The position numbers and the translations under genes are program-made. This document shows positions 1-9,745 of a stretch of 40,652 bases of DNA, piece by piece. Source of the stretch: an uncultured Eubacteriales bacterium (lineage in GTDB: Bacteria; Bacillota; Clostridia; TANB77; CAG-508); assembly GCA_948443845.1 (NCBI GenBank), contig CAOJUE010000017.1:1-40652 (forward strand), in the 5' to 3' direction. The first letter of the stretch is position 1. The number at the start of each line of letters is the position of its first letter. A model generated the notes under the pieces. It was not told the DNA's origin. It saw nothing but the letters and a program-made list of their open reading frames with translations, and made no database searches.

Positions 1-88
1 GTTTGTTTATAATACTTTCGGTTCTTTGCTTTTAATTGATTCACGGATTCAGGTTATTATGCTTATTTTACATAATTTGTCTTTTCAC

Positions 89-217
89 TCAACTTATATA
101 AACGCAATGGTTTTGCGTTATTTCTCTACCTTTTATAACCACTTGTGTGTGCGCGCATACAGCGCCAACGGTTTTAGCGTTTTTTATGAATTTTTGGGCT
201 TCGTTTTCTTTTTTCAT
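89..217 (-). CDS. Small hypothetical protein (42 aa), doubtful
   Basis: The ORF starts at an ATG about 10 bases downstream of a GGGAG Shine-Dalgarno-like run. A plausible promoter lies upstream (274-303). The product has a Lys/Glu-rich N-terminus and a short hydrophobic stretch around TVGAVCAHTQVV. I recognise no family. It may be a real short protein, the remnant of a longer gene, or chance; the evidence is only the start signals. Confidence 0.25.
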   Translation of the reverse strand: MKKENEAQKFIKNAKTVGAVCAHTQVVIKGREITQNHCVYIS

Positions 218-273
218 TTGATTTTTTCTCCCTTTTTCGATTTTTGTATTTGCTTGTTGCCGCTTTTGGGAGT

Positions 274-303
274 ATTGTATCAAATCTTACTTTTGTTTGT
301 TAA
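274..303 (-). promoter_or_regulatory. Candidate sigma-A promoter for the small ORF
   Basis: Reading the minus strand: -35 TTAACA, 18-bp spacer, -10 TACAAT. It points toward the 42-aa ORF at 89-217. Confidence 0.35.
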
Positions 304-434
304 TGCATTTAGTTAAATGTAATATAATCGAATGCTTTTGGTTGATTGGATTTTTTTAAGCCCCTGTCGTTTTTTGTCTTCTTTATTTTTTGTCAATATT
401 CCATGATTTTCATATTCTATGTTAGGAGGTTTTT
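304..434. other. Intergenic leader of the lysozyme gene
   Basis: AT-rich sequence with no convincing gene. A TATAAT at about 322-327 has only a weak -35 partner. The AGGAGG ribosome binding site at 424-429 precedes the lysozyme start. Confidence 0.4.
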
Positions 435-1472
435 ATGAAAAAAATATTATATTTTAGTATGATTCTTACGATCCTTCTATTTTTGCCTACATCTACTTAT
501 GCTGCTATTCATCAAGGAATTGATGTGAGCAATTGGCAAGGATCGATTAATTATTCAGAAGTTAAAAATTCGGGAATTGAAATTGTGTATATTAAAGCAA
601 GCCAAGGAAATTCAATTATCGATTCTCACTTTAAAACAAACTATACCAATGCCAAAGCAAATGGTTTAAAAGTTGGATTATATCACTTTTTAACAGCAAG
701 ATCCGTTGCAGAAGCCGAACAACAAGCAGAATTCTTTTCTAGTGTGATTTCTGGAACTTCTCCGGATTGCAAATTAGCAATGGATTTTGAAGTTTTTGGG
801 AATTTAACAAAAAATGAAATTAACAATATTTCTTTTGCTTTCTTAAAAAAAGTGCAAGAATTAACAGGAAAAGAAGTTGTCATTTATAGTAACGCTTCTA
901 ATGCACGAAATACCTTTAATCACGAACTTGCCAACGCCTATCCGCTTTGGATAGCAGAATATGGCGTAACCTCCCCTAATACTGGCAACTGGTCTACTTA
1001 CGAAGGTTTTCAATACAGCGATAATGGAATTGTTCCTGGAATTAGTGGTTATACGGATATGGATTCTTTTACAGACAACATTTTCCTATCTTCCTCAGAA
1101 CATATTTCTACACCAGAAAATACTTCCAATCAAATCTCTTCTTATACCGTTCAAGCAGGAAATACGTTAAGCCAAATTGCACTTCAGTTTAATACAACTG
1201 TAAGTGAGATTGCTGGCTTAAATGGAATTCGAAATCCCAATTTAATTTATGTAGGAGAAGTTCTAAAAATTGACACAACCAATGATTTATCTACTATTAC
1301 AGGCAATAAATACGAAACAAATCATATTGTCTATACTATTAAACCTGGAGATACCTTAACCTCCATTGCAAAAAAATACAATGTAACCATTCAAAGTATT
1401 ATCACTTTGAATAACATTATCAACCCGAATTTGATTTACGCTGGCAACCGTATACGTATTAATTTGAATTAA
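435..1472 (+). CDS. Secreted GH25 lysozyme with two C-terminal LysM repeats
   Basis: Predicted muramidase hydrolysing the MurNAc-GlcNAc bond of peptidoglycan, acting outside the cell. The 345-aa product begins with a typical signal peptide (residues 1-23, ending TSTYA). A GH25 domain follows at about 24-215, with the GIDVSNWQG start, the central MDFEVFG acidic motif and a late DMDSF motif. Two LysM repeats follow at about 232-278 (YTVQAGNTLSQIA) and 299-344 (YTIKPGDTLTSIA), which would bind the wall. The start is fixed by AGGAGG six bases upstream. It is a single gene on the + strand, with a bidirectional terminator separating it from the convergent operon. It could serve wall turnover, spore mother-cell lysis or competition; the sequence does not say which. 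Confidence 0.93.
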   Translation: MKKILYFSMILTILLFLPTSTYAAIHQGIDVSNWQGSINYSEVKNSGIEIVYIKASQGNSIIDSHFKTNYTNAKANGLKVGLYHFLTARSVAEAEQQAEFFSSVISGTSPDCKLAMDFEVFGNLTKNEINNISFAFLKKVQELTGKEVVIYSNASNARNTFNHELANAYPLWIAEYGVTSPNTGNWSTYEGFQYSDNGIVPGISGYTDMDSFTDNIFLSSSEHISTPENTSNQISSYTVQAGNTLSQIALQFNTTVSEIAGLNGIRNPNLIYVGEVLKIDTTNDLSTITGNKYETNHIVYTIKPGDTLTSIAKKYNVTIQSIITLNNIINPNLIYAGNRIRINLN

Positions 1473-1487
1473 TTTTTGATACATAAA

Positions 1488-1517
1488 AATGGCGAACTTC
1501 TTGTTCGCCATTATTTT
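1488..1517. terminator. Bidirectional intrinsic terminator
   Basis: Perfect 10-bp stem (1488-1497 with 1503-1512) around a TTCTT loop, T-rich on both outer sides. It ends the lysozyme transcript and the convergent operon, and overlaps the stop codon of the YezG-like gene. Confidence 0.9.
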
Positions 1518-2252
1518 TTCTTCCAATTTAAGATTTGATTATTAATTTCTTCGTCATCTTCTAATTCTATAATATCTTCTATTACTCTTTTTCTTTTTAA
1601 AAATGATTTTCTTTTCTTTTTTGGTTCTTCTTTTTCGGATTGAGCAATCGCCTCTTCAACTGATAATGTTTTTTCAAAATCCACAATATTTCGTACTGGT
1701 TGTGCATACATGCCTTCTTGATATAAGTCTTTTCTAGGTAAATGCGTTGTTTCCATATATTGCAGATATTTGGCAATAATTTGCTTTTCCTTTTTCTCGA
1801 GCAAATTGAAATCTGGTTTCAAATAAAGATAGCGCCAAATGACATGTCTTTCATAAGAGTCAAATTGAGAATTTTGCAAATCGACATAATCATATTCTAT
1901 TTTAAATTGAAAATTCTCAATTGAAATCGTCAGATTCGTCCATTTTTTCTGTTTCTTCGCAATCCACAATTGCCTTAATGTTTTTAGCACATAATATAAA
2001 TCCATAATTAATTTGGAATATTCATCTTCATCAATATTAAAGGCACTTGGAATTTCATAACAGTTGACAGGTTTTTTCTTGATAATTCCTTTGGGAAAAT
2101 AGTAAAAATACATTTCTCCGTGTTGGTCTTTGTTTCGGTACATCTATAATAGAAGCATACAAATACACACTTTCCCATTTTTCTGGTATAATATAAAATA
2201 ACTTTCTTTGTATTTCTGCATAAATTTGTTTTTCTTCTGATGAACTTACCAT
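1511..2252 (-). CDS. YezG-family (DUF600-like) immunity protein, one +1 shift at CGG
   Basis: Resembles the YezG/DUF600 family of antitoxins that neutralise Rhs/LXG-type nuclease toxins. Visible blocks are IPEKWESVYLYA, GEMYFYYFPKG, WTNLTISIENFQFKIEYDY and YERHVIWRYLYL. The open frame is broken. It runs from the ATG at 2252 (AGGAG upstream) to a CGG codon at 2120-2118. If the C is skipped, the next codon is GGA and the text becomes RPTGEMYFYYFPKG, a typical family sequence. Total length would then be 246 aa. Beyond about residue 165 there is a non-conserved Lys-rich tail ending in an acidic stretch. It is the last gene of the glycolytic run, 14 bases after gpmI, with no toxin gene next to it, so its partner is unknown. 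Confidence 0.75.
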
Positions 2253-2266
2253 ATCTTTCTCCTATG

Positions 2267-3802
2267 TTAATTCTTCTGTAACAAACTCTCTCCTGTCATT
2301 TCCTCTGGTTTTTGTAGTCCCATTAAATCTAACATGGTTGGTGCTAAATCAGCTAATCTTCCTTCTTTTACTTTTTGATTTCCAATTCCAACAATCGCAA
2401 GTGGCACAGGATTTGTTGTATGAGCAGTATGTGGTTCACCTGTTTTATAATCAAGCATTTGCTCTGCATTTCCATGGTCTGCTGTAATTAGCAACGTTCC
2501 ATTGACACTTTCAATGGCTGCTACCACTTTGCTTACACACTCATCAATGGTTTCTAACGCTTTTATAGCTGCTTCAATATTTCCCGTATGACCTACCATA
2601 TCTGGGTTTGCATAATTTAAAATGATGCAATCATATTTTTGTGATTGAATCGCTTCTACTACTTTTTCCGTCACTTCATAAGCACTCATTTCTGGCTTCA
2701 AATCGTAGGTCTCTACTTTTGGTGATGGAACTAAAATTCTATCTTCTCCTTCATACTGCTTTTCTTCCCCACCATTGAAGAAAAAAGTAACATGGGCATA
2801 TTTTTCGGTTTCAGCAATACGCAATTGTGTCATTCCTTTTTTGCTAATATATTCCCCAAATGTATTTCGAATTTCATCTTTTCGGAAAGCAATTTCGACA
2901 TTTGGCATGGTTTCATCATAAGGTGTCATACACACAAAATAGGTATTTATTTTTTCAGTGGCAAATCCGTCAAAATCTTTGTCAACAATACTTCTGGTAA
3001 TTTCTCTTGCTCTATCTGGTCTGAAATTAAAGAAAATAACAGAATCATTTTCTTCAATTTTGGCAACTGGCTCACCATTTTTGTTTGTGATAACCGTTGG
3101 AACAACAAACTCGTCAAAAATTTCTTTTTGGTAAGACTCTTCGATTGCACTAGTTGCACTTAAAGCCGTTTCACCTTCTCCACGGACAATCGCATTGTAG
3201 GCTTTTTCCACTCTTTCCCATCTTTTATCTCTGTCCATGCTATAAAATCTTCCTGAAATTGTGGCGATTTCGCCAATTCCCTTTTCTTTCATTTTACTTT
3301 CTAATTCAGCAATATAACCTTCTCCTGATGCAGGTGGCGTATCTCTACCGTCTAAAAAGCAATGTAGGTAAACATTTTCAAAATCTTTTCTTTTTGCCAT
3401 TTCAAGCAAACCAAATAAATGTCTAATATGGCTATGAACACCACCGTCAGACAATAAGCCCATAATGTGTAATTTAGAACCATGTTTTTTGCAATTTTCT
3501 ATGGCTGTTAAAAATTCTGGTTTACTGAAAAATTCGCCATCTTCAATCGATTTGGTAATTTTGGCTAAATCTTGGTAAACAATTCTTCCTGCTCCAATGT
3601 TGGTATGACCAACTTCAGAATTTCCCATTTGTCCGTCTGGCAATCCAACATCTGCGCCACTTGTGTGGATTACTGTATTGGAATTTTCAGTAAGTATTTT
3701 ATTTAGGTTTGGAATATTAGCCATTTTGACAGCATTTCCTTCTGCTTTTTCATTCATTCCAAAACCATCTAATATCATTAGCATTGTTAATTTTTTGTCC
3801 AT
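2267..3802 (-). CDS. gpmI: 2,3-bisphosphoglycerate-independent phosphoglycerate mutase
   Basis: Interconverts 3- and 2-phosphoglycerate in glycolysis; cytoplasmic Mn-dependent alkaline-phosphatase-superfamily enzyme. The product is 511 aa, the usual length. It has the N-terminal metal motif LDGFG, the phosphoserine loop [18 protein letters not shown], the insertion-domain motif DGRDTPP and the C-terminal metal motif [10 protein letters not shown]. An upstream in-frame start would add 21 residues, but the ATG at 3802 has AAAGGAG at the right distance and matches the family N-terminus. It lies 71 bases after tpiA in the same direction, so it is probably in the gap-pgk-tpiA transcript. No in-frame CGG codon. 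Confidence 0.97.
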   Translation of the reverse strand: MDKKLTMLMILDGFGMNEKAEGNAVKMANIPNLNKILTENSNTVIHTSGADVGLPDGQMGNSEVGHTNIGAGRIVYQDLAKITKSIEDGEFFSKPEFLTAIENCKKHGSKLHIMGLLSDGGVHSHIRHLFGLLEMAKRKDFENVYLHCFLDGRDTPPASGEGYIAELESKMKEKGIGEIATISGRFYSMDRDKRWERVEKAYNAIVRGEGETALSATSAIEESYQKEIFDEFVVPTVITNKNGEPVAKIEENDSVIFFNFRPDRAREITRSIVDKDFDGFATEKINTYFVCMTPYDETMPNVEIAFRKDEIRNTFGEYISKKGMTQLRIAETEKYAHVTFFFNGGEEKQYEGEDRILVPSPKVETYDLKPEMSAYEVTEKVVEAIQSQKYDCIILNYANPDMVGHTGNIEAAIKALETIDECVSKVVAAIESVNGTLLITADHGNAEQMLDYKTGEPHTAHTTNPVPLAIVGIGNQKVKEGRLADLAPTMLDLMGLQKPEEMTGESLLQKN

Positions 3803-3873
3803 TTCTTTTACTCCTTTTTGGTTTGCGTTTGCAACCCATTTTTTAAATATTGTGTATTGTATCAAATTTTTTT

Positions 3874-4626
3874 CTATTTGTCAAAATTTACGATTTTAGC
3901 AAATTCGTCTGGTTTTAAACTTGCGCCACCAACTAGCCCGCCGTCAATATCTGACATGGAAAATAGTTCTTTGGCATTGGCTGATTTAACGCTTCCGCCG
4001 TATTGAATGATGACTTCGTCTGCCACATCTTTTCCGTAATTTTTCTCAATTTCTGCACGAATTTCTTTGATGCTGTTGTTGGCATCTTCTGAAGTTGCTG
4101 TTTTTCCTGTACCAATTGCCCAAATTGGCTCATAGGCTATAATTGTATTTTTGACTTGGTCGTTTGTTAAACCATCTAAAGCAAGTCTTGTTTGCGTTGT
4201 AATAATTTCAGCTGTTTTTCCTGATTCTCTTTGTTCTAGCGTTTCTCCAACACATACAATTGGTTTTAAACCATTTTCAAAGGCTGCTTTTATTTTTTTA
4301 TTAACTGTTTCATCGGTTTCTGCAAAATATTGCCTTCTCTCAGAATGCCCCAAAATCACGTATTCTACGCCAATTGATTTTAACATTTGAGCAGATACTT
4401 CGCCTGTGAAAGCTCCTTTTTCCTCCCAATGCATATTTTGGGCACCTATTTTGATATTGGTTCCCTGTGCAGAATTTAAACAATAGAATAAATCGATATA
4501 AGGAACGCACAAAATTACTTCATTTTTCGTATCTTTTACCAATCCTTCAAACTCTTGAATATACTCAATTGCTTCGTTTGGAAGCATATTCATTTTCCAG
4601 TTTCCTGCAATTACTTTTTTACGCAT
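3874..4626 (-). CDS. tpiA: Triosephosphate isomerase
   Basis: Interconverts dihydroxyacetone phosphate and glyceraldehyde 3-phosphate. 250 aa, TIM-barrel length. The three catalytic residues are visible: Lys in AGNWKMN near the N-terminus, His in VILGHSERR and Glu in [12 protein letters not shown]. The phosphate-binding IQYGGSVKS and GGLVGGASL loops are at the C-terminus. It starts one base beyond the stop of the CYTH gene, so translation is probably coupled. Confidence 0.97.
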   Translation of the reverse strand: MRKKVIAGNWKMNMLPNEAIEYIQEFEGLVKDTKNEVILCVPYIDLFYCLNSAQGTNIKIGAQNMHWEEKGAFTGEVSAQMLKSIGVEYVILGHSERRQYFAETDETVNKKIKAAFENGLKPIVCVGETLEQRESGKTAEIITTQTRLALDGLTNDQVKNTIIAYEPIWAIGTGKTATSEDANNSIKEIRAEIEKNYGKDVADEVIIQYGGSVKSANAKELFSMSDIDGGLVGGASLKPDEFAKIVNFDK

Positions 4627-4627
4627 A

Positions 4628-5134
4628 TTATTTTCCTCCTAATTCTAATATTTCCGCCACGCTTGAAATCGTACAAAGTCTCGCATTTTTGTAGCGGCTA
4701 TCCAAAGATACATCTTTTCCAAACCAATCTGGTGGAATAAATTGACTCGCTTGTTCTTCCGACTTAAATTCGACTTCGACGTTTTGTAACCCCTTCAAAA
4801 ATCCGTCAAACACGTCTAATTCAGCCGTTAAACTATTTTCTAATGGAATTAAATAGCGGTCTTTTTCAATCATTCTGCCATCAATTTTGGTTTTCAAGTG
4901 TTTGTAAGCCTCCTCAGTTAATGGCAGTTCTACTTCTTTTGCAACACTTGCCACTTGCATTTTTGTTTTTTGCCTGAATTTATAACATAATATATATTCT
5001 TGATTATACTTTCTTATGCGCAATGTCGGTGTTGCAAAAGTATTTAGGTAGCCTTGTTCAATTCGTACTTTTTCATACTGCTCTAAATTTTCTGGTAAAT
5101 TTTTTATCAAATATTTTTTCTCAATTTCTTGCAT
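4628..5134 (-). CDS. CYTH-domain protein (triphosphate hydrolase or adenylate cyclase fold)
   Basis: Small 168-aa protein of the CYTH superfamily (class IV adenylate cyclase / thiamine triphosphatase / inorganic triphosphatase tunnel fold). It opens with the diagnostic EIEKKYLI signature (ExExK). Further basic and acidic strands follow, as expected for the tunnel: LRIRKYN, YILCYKFRQKTK, ELDVFDGFL and EVEFKSEEQA. The substrate cannot be named from sequence; short bacterial members often hydrolyse tripolyphosphate. It lies between pgk and tpiA with gaps of 11 and 1 base, an unusual place in a glycolytic operon. Confidence 0.85.
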   Translation of the reverse strand: MQEIEKKYLIKNLPENLEQYEKVRIEQGYLNTFATPTLRIRKYNQEYILCYKFRQKTKMQVASVAKEVELPLTEEAYKHLKTKIDGRMIEKDRYLIPLENSLTAELDVFDGFLKGLQNVEVEFKSEEQASQFIPPDWFGKDVSLDSRYKNARLCTISSVAEILELGGK

Positions 5135-5145
5135 ACGATTTTCCC

Positions 5146-6330
5146 TTATTTATTTTGTAATGCTTCAATTCCCGGCAATTTTTTGCCTTCAAGAAATTCT
5201 AGTGACGCTCCACCACCAGTTGAAATATGCGTAAATTTCTCAGCCAATCCTGCTTTTTCAACAGCTGCTGCGGAATCTCCACCACCGATAATTTTTACTG
5301 CGTCAACATCTGCTAATGTTTGCGCAATTGAATTAGTTCCCACTGCAAATTGCTCAAATTCAAATAGCCCCAAAGGTCCATTCCATACAACTGTTTTAGC
5401 ATTTTGCAATTCTTGCGCATATATTTTTATGGTTTCTGGACCAATGTCAAAACCTTCCCAACCATCTGGAATTTCTGTATATTTTACGTCTTTACTTTCC
5501 GTATCTGTAGCAAATTCTTTACCAACTTTTGTGTCAACTGGTAGTATGAATTTAACGCCCTTGGCTTTTGCTTTTTCCATTAATTCTTGCGCTAAATCTA
5601 ATTTATCCTCTTCGCAAATCGAATTTCCTACATTGTACCCCATTGATTTAAAGAAAGTATATGCCATCGCTCCACCAATTAGCAATGTATCCACTTTTTC
5701 TAACAAACTGTTGATAACTCCAATTTTATCTGAAACTTTCTTTCCACCTAAAATAGCCACAAATGGTCTTTCTGGATTTTCCAAAGCAGTTCCTAAAAAG
5801 TTCAATTCTTTTTCAATTAAGAAACCAGATACTGCTGGCAAATAACTTGCAACACCTGTTGTTGAACTATGTGCTCTATGGGCTGTTCCAAACGCATCAT
5901 TGACAAAAACTTCTGCTAAACTAGCAAATTTTTTCGATAGTTCTTCATCATTTTTCTCTTCTCCTGCTTCATAGCGAACATTTTCAAGAAGCATAACTTC
6001 TCCTTCTTTTAATTCTTGAGCCAACTTTTTAGCATCTTCTCCTACAACATCTTTGCTTAATTTTACTTCTTTTCCTAATAATTTCGAAAGTTCGTCTGCC
6101 ACAATATTCAAAGAAAATTCTGGTTTTACTTCTCCTTTTGGACGTCCTAAATGTGAACATAAAATAACTTTACAGTTATTTTCAATTAAATATTGAATGG
6201 TTGGTAAGGCAGCAACAATTCTTCTGTTGTCTGTAATTTTTCTATTTTCATCGCAAGGCACGTTAAAATCACATCTTACTAATACTTTTTTACCTTTTAG
6301 GTCAATGTCTTTTACGGTTTTTTTATTCAT
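5146..6330 (-). CDS. pgk: Phosphoglycerate kinase
   Basis: Makes ATP and 3-phosphoglycerate from 1,3-bisphosphoglycerate. 394 aa, full length. It has the N-terminal VRCDFNVP substrate motif, [10 protein letters not shown], the hinge region [11 protein letters not shown], and the nucleotide-binding [10 protein letters not shown] and GGGDSAAAV motifs near the C-terminus. It is the second gene of the glycolytic run, 82 bases after gap. The gap between them carries a GC-rich palindrome (6362-6387). Confidence 0.97.
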   Translation of the reverse strand: MNKKTVKDIDLKGKKVLVRCDFNVPCDENRKITDNRRIVAALPTIQYLIENNCKVILCSHLGRPKGEVKPEFSLNIVADELSKLLGKEVKLSKDVVGEDAKKLAQELKEGEVMLLENVRYEAGEEKNDEELSKKFASLAEVFVNDAFGTAHRAHSSTTGVASYLPAVSGFLIEKELNFLGTALENPERPFVAILGGKKVSDKIGVINSLLEKVDTLLIGGAMAYTFFKSMGYNVGNSICEEDKLDLAQELMEKAKAKGVKFILPVDTKVGKEFATDTESKDVKYTEIPDGWEGFDIGPETIKIYAQELQNAKTVVWNGPLGLFEFEQFAVGTNSIAQTLADVDAVKIIGGGDSAAAVEKAGLAEKFTHISTGGGASLEFLEGKKLPGIEALQNK

Positions 6331-6361
6331 TTTTTCTCTCCTTTTATTTTTTAATGGCGTA

Positions 6362-6387
6362 AGGGGCAGGGGTGGAACCCTGCCCCT
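6362..6387. repeat. GC-rich palindrome between gap and pgk
   Basis: Perfect 10-bp arms of AGGGGCAGGG and its complement (6362-6371 with 6378-6387) around a 6-base loop, in an otherwise AT-rich region. There is no T-tract on the transcribed (-) strand, so it is not a normal terminator. It may be an mRNA processing or stabilising hairpin, or a dispersed palindromic repeat. Confidence 0.7.
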
Positions 6388-6412
6388 ACTATTGATTTCG
6401 TTTTAGGCATGT

Positions 6413-7429
6413 TTAATTTAATTCAGCAAAATATTTGATGGTTCTTACCATTTGGCTTGTGTATGAATTTTCGTTGTCATACCATGCTACTACTTGAACT
6501 TCATATAATCCATCTGCTACTTTGGTAACCATTGTTTGTGTAGCGTCAAATAAAGAACCGTTTGTGATTCCAATGATATCAGAAGATACTAATGGTTCTT
6601 CTGTGTATCCAAATGATGCACTTTCTTGTTCTTTCATGGCTGCGTTAATGGAATCAACTGTTACATCATTTCCTTTTACAACAGCAATTAAAATGGTGGT
6701 TGAACCTGTTGGAACTGGAACTCTTTGTGCAGAACCAATTAATTTTCCATTTAACTCTGGAATAACTAATCCGATTGCTTTTGCAGCACCTGTTGAGTTA
6801 GGAACAATATTCACTGCAGCTGATCTTGCTCTTCTTAAATCAGCTTTTCTGTGTGGTCCATCTAATACCATTTGGTCACCTGTATAAGCATGAACGGTTG
6901 TCATAATTCCTGATTGAATTGGTGCATAATCGTTTAATGCTTTTGCCATTGGTGCTAGACAGTTTGTTGTACAAGATGCTGCTGAAATAATCGTATCTTG
7001 TGGAGTTAAAACATTTTGGTTAACACCAAAAACAACAGTTGGTAAATCATTTCCTGCTGGTGCAGAAATAACAACTTTTTTTGCTCCTGCTTTAATGTGA
7101 GCAGATGCTTTTTCTTTGCTTGTATAGAAACCTGTACATTCTAATACAACATCTACGCCGATTTCTCCCCATGGTAAATCTGCTGCATCTTTTTCAGCAT
7201 ATATTTTTATTGTTTTTCCATCAACTGTGATAGAATCTTCTCCTGCTTTAACGGTATCTGCTTTTTCATATCTTCCTTGTGCAGAATCGTACTTTAGTAA
7301 GTGAGCAAGCATACTTGGGCTTGTTAAATCGTTGATGGCAACAACTTCATACCCTTCTGCTCCAAACATTTGTCTAAATGCTAGACGTCCTATACGTCCA
7401 AATCCATTGATCGCTACTTTTACTGACAT
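6413..7429 (-). CDS. gap: Glyceraldehyde-3-phosphate dehydrogenase, type I
   Basis: Oxidises glyceraldehyde 3-phosphate with NAD and phosphate. 338 aa from the ATG at 7429, chosen because AGGAGG lies just upstream and the protein then begins [15 protein letters not shown], the Rossmann motif. The catalytic Cys is in [12 protein letters not shown]. The catalytic His region and C-terminal [12 protein letters not shown] are present. It is the first gene of the glycolytic run, with a promoter and a leader hairpin upstream. Confidence 0.97.
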   Translation of the reverse strand: MSVKVAINGFGRIGRLAFRQMFGAEGYEVVAINDLTSPSMLAHLLKYDSAQGRYEKADTVKAGEDSITVDGKTIKIYAEKDAADLPWGEIGVDVVLECTGFYTSKEKASAHIKAGAKKVVISAPAGNDLPTVVFGVNQNVLTPQDTIISAASCTTNCLAPMAKALNDYAPIQSGIMTTVHAYTGDQMVLDGPHRKADLRRARSAAVNIVPNSTGAAKAIGLVIPELNGKLIGSAQRVPVPTGSTTILIAVVKGNDVTVDSINAAMKEQESASFGYTEEPLVSSDIIGITNGSLFDATQTMVTKVADGLYEVQVVAWYDNENSYTSQMVRTIKYFAELN

Positions 7430-7442
7430 AAAATCCTCCTTC

Positions 7443-7462
7443 TTGATACTTTTTCGTATCAA
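7443..7462 (-). promoter_or_regulatory. Inverted repeat in the gap leader
   Basis: TTGATAC and GTATCAA separated by 6 bases, between the promoter and the ribosome binding site of gap. It could be a 5' stabilising hairpin or an operator half-site pair; it does not match the CggR operator as I know it. Confidence 0.5.
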
Positions 7463-7491
7463 ATCACATTTTAGTTTTTACAACTGTTTTT

Positions 7492-7520
7492 ATCTTATAC
7501 TAATTTTTATTTTTTTTCAA
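7492..7520 (-). promoter_or_regulatory. Candidate promoter of the glycolytic operon
   Basis: Minus strand: -35 TTGAAA, 17-bp spacer, -10 TAAGAT, about 60-90 bases upstream of the gap start. Confidence 0.5.
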
Positions 7521-7534
7521 GCCTTTTTTTTAAT

Positions 7535-8680
7535 TTATTCTACTTTTATGTGATAAATTGTTTCATTCCCTGCAAAATCCACTACTTTAATTTCATAATT
7601 TCCTGTTTTTTTAATCTCATAAAGGTTTTCCTCTGCCCTTTCTTGCTCTTCATACTGTGTTGCAAAATCTATTGAAAATTCTACAATGTCCAATATTTCA
7701 TCATTTTCATCATACAAATATGCATGAACTATATAATTGGGATAATTGTTTGAACTAAATTGTGAAAACTCAATTTGAGCTTTTTTATTTACAATTTCAG
7801 ATTCTTTCCAGATTACCTTTTTTTCGTTAAAAACATTCCAGATGGCATACTTGATTTTGGTAACAGAAGGTTCTATATTATAAAATATAGCTTCAAATTG
7901 ATTTTCGGTCTTCTGTGAATCAATGGAGCCATAATAACTAGTTTTGACAGTAATTTTGCTTTCGTCTAAGATATTTCCTTGAGCATCTAATGCTTGCACT
8001 TTCAACAAATATTCTGTGCCTGTTTTTAAGGCTGCAAATTGATATTCTTTTTCGGTTGATGTGGCATATAATTCATCATTAGCATAATATTTATATTTTT
8101 TGGCATTTTGTGGATTGGCTTTTACTTGCAGAGTTATTTCTGATTTCGTTTTTCCAATTCCATAATATTCTGCGCAATCATAATAAATGCCTTGACAAGC
8201 CAAAATTAGCGCATTTTCATAGGAATTTATCTCAATTTTCTGAATTTCGTCGTTATCTGAATAATCCAAAGTTAGTGGCGCTTGATAGGTTCCACCATCT
8301 TTGCAACCGATGATTTTCGGTGGCTCTTTATCAATATTGTCAACACGATATTCAACGATCGTACAATTGCCTGAAATATCTCGAATTGTGACTATTTTGT
8401 TTTCATTCTGTGTAACAACTTTGTTAAGCGTCTTTTTGTCTTCTGACAATCGAAATCCACTCACTTGCTCGATTTCCTTATTCGCAGTAATCGTTACCGT
8501 AACATTTTGATTCGTCTGCTCCTCCGTCGAATAACTGACTTGGCAAACTGGCTGAATATTATCTCTACTAAATTCTGCTATCGTTTCTTCAAAATAATAG
8601 GTATATTTTGCATAAGTAGTTCCACCAAAAATCACAAAATAAAACACTTGTAGCATTACAATTTTCTGAATTTTTGACAT
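7535..8680 (-). CDS. Secreted Ig/FN3-like surface protein of the SipW/TasA cluster
   Basis: 381-aa product with an N-terminal hydrophobic segment (about residues 7-24, ending TTYAKYTYYFEE) that looks like a SipW-type signal sequence. It then has beta-rich Ig-like modules: repeated DISGNCTIVEYRVDNIDKEP / AGNETIYHIKV motifs as in bacterial Ig-like domains, and a central fibronectin-III-like stretch about residues 185-245. There is no LPXTG anchor. Its ATG lies two bases after the upstream gene's stop, with the ribosome binding site inside that gene, so it is the last gene of a four-gene operon. Probably an extracellular or matrix protein exported with the TasA-like protein; the precise role is not known. 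Confidence 0.65.
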   Translation of the reverse strand: MSKIQKIVMLQVFYFVIFGGTTYAKYTYYFEETIAEFSRDNIQPVCQVSYSTEEQTNQNVTVTITANKEIEQVSGFRLSEDKKTLNKVVTQNENKIVTIRDISGNCTIVEYRVDNIDKEPPKIIGCKDGGTYQAPLTLDYSDNDEIQKIEINSYENALILACQGIYYDCAEYYGIGKTKSEITLQVKANPQNAKKYKYYANDELYATSTEKEYQFAALKTGTEYLLKVQALDAQGNILDESKITVKTSYYGSIDSQKTENQFEAIFYNIEPSVTKIKYAIWNVFNEKKVIWKESEIVNKKAQIEFSQFSSNNYPNYIVHAYLYDENDEILDIVEFSIDFATQYEEQERAEENLYEIKKTGNYEIKVVDFAGNETIYHIKVE

Positions 8681-8682
8681 TT

Positions 8683-9165
8683 TTACTCCTTCCTTTGAAT
8701 GACATTTATTTTTAATTTTATTTGCAAATCATCCGCTTTTTCCTCTAATTCACGCCACTCAAAAACTAATTTAAATCTTCGAGTTTCTTTCTCTGATTTT
8801 TTTATTTGTAGCAGTTCACTTTTTCCGTCCACCAATTGAATTTGCTGATTCGTTTCACAATCGATTAATTGGTAATTTACTGGAAAATTGTCGACTGAAT
8901 TTTCAATTTCGATGTCATAATCAAAATCTACTTCATTGACTTCTTTTTCATTATAATTCTGAATACAAAATTCATATTCTAAAGGAAAAGATTTTTCATC
9001 AATTTGCTGTTTTAATGTTTCCTCTTTTTCTAGCACAATAATTGGTTTCAAAATCTCAGAATATATTCCTATTTGCGTGCCTTGAACATTTTGTAACATA
9101 CTTATACAATTGATTATGAGCGCAAATCCGCAAAAAAATAGTAAAAATTTTCTACTTTTCTTCAT
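8683..9165 (-). CDS. Small secreted TasA-like accessory protein
   Basis: 160-aa protein with an N-terminal hydrophobic export segment (about residues 7-27) and a beta-rich acidic body. The text NSVDNFPVNYQLID resembles the strand pattern of SipW-dependent camelysin/TasA-type proteins, but I cannot place it firmly in a family. It overlaps the end of the signal peptidase gene by 14 bases, which ties it to that enzyme's operon. Likely an accessory subunit or cap of the extracellular structure; this is inference from position and fold pattern. Confidence 0.55.
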   Translation of the reverse strand: MKKSRKFLLFFCGFALIINCISMLQNVQGTQIGIYSEILKPIIVLEKEETLKQQIDEKSFPLEYEFCIQNYNEKEVNEVDFDYDIEIENSVDNFPVNYQLIDCETNQQIQLVDGKSELLQIKKSEKETRRFKLVFEWRELEEKADDLQIKLKINVIQRKE

Positions 9166-9634
9166 ATTGTTTCTCCTTCATTAATTTTGTAATACTCATC
9201 ATCGCCCAAATTACAAAAAAAGCAATTATCACCATTTTCAAATATCGTGTTACAAAAATGCCTAAAATTTTAGAGTGAAAAATTACTTTTCCTTGAATCA
9301 TTTCTATTGGCGCGCTAGAATCTGTCACTTCATTTTTGTCGCCTTTGGCAATAAAACAAAATCCATCCATTTGTACAATCCTGTGTGTAATTAATGTCCC
9401 ATCTAAACTTTGATAAGTTACAATATCGTTTAATTCATATTGGGTGTATTCTTTGATTAAGATAAACTCCTGTGGAAAAATCGTCGGTTCCATGCTTTCT
9501 GTCAGCACAATCAAAAAACTATATCCCGCAAGCTTTACAAGGCAATCTTTTCGAACAAATTTTGAATAACTAGCAAATAATAAAGCAATTACCAGAAAAA
9601 TCAGAACTACATTCTGAATCAGTTTTTTTATCAT
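9152..9634 (-). CDS. sipW: Signal peptidase I, SipW (ER-type Ser-His) class
   Basis: Membrane signal peptidase of the class that uses a Ser-His instead of a Ser-Lys catalytic pair. 160 aa, with an N-terminal membrane helix (about residues 5-22), catalytic Ser47 in TESMEPTI, His84 in LITHRIV, the conserved AKGDKNEVTDSS box and a C-terminal membrane helix (about 133-147). SipW enzymes process TasA/camelysin-type substrates. The gene directly upstream (9746-10375) encodes such a substrate, and two more exported proteins follow it. The start has a GGAG ribosome binding site. Confidence 0.9.
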   Translation of the reverse strand: MIKKLIQNVVLIFLVIALLFASYSKFVRKDCLVKLAGYSFLIVLTESMEPTIFPQEFILIKEYTQYELNDIVTYQSLDGTLITHRIVQMDGFCFIAKGDKNEVTDSSAPIEMIQGKVIFHSKILGIFVTRYLKMVIIAFFVIWAMMSITKLMKEKQYEEK

Positions 9635-9682
9635 TTTCGCTCCTTTTTAACTTTCTGCTAAAAACATAATTTTCATATTCTT

Positions 9683-9709
9683 AGCAGAGAGCTAAGCCCT
9701 CTCTGCTAT
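9683..9709 (-). promoter_or_regulatory. Hairpin between the TasA-like gene and sipW
   Basis: 10-bp stem (9683-9692 with 9700-9709) and 7-base loop in the 111-base gap. There is no clear T-tract on the transcribed strand, so it may be a processing or stabilising stem that favours the first gene's mRNA. Confidence 0.6.
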
Positions 9710-9745
9710 GTAATAAGGTTTTTAAATTGGATATAATTTTAAATT

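Noticed and set aside
26..316. 96-aa + strand ORF rich in Phe and Leu
   Set aside because: AT-rich text with no ribosome binding site; the opposite strand has better start signals.
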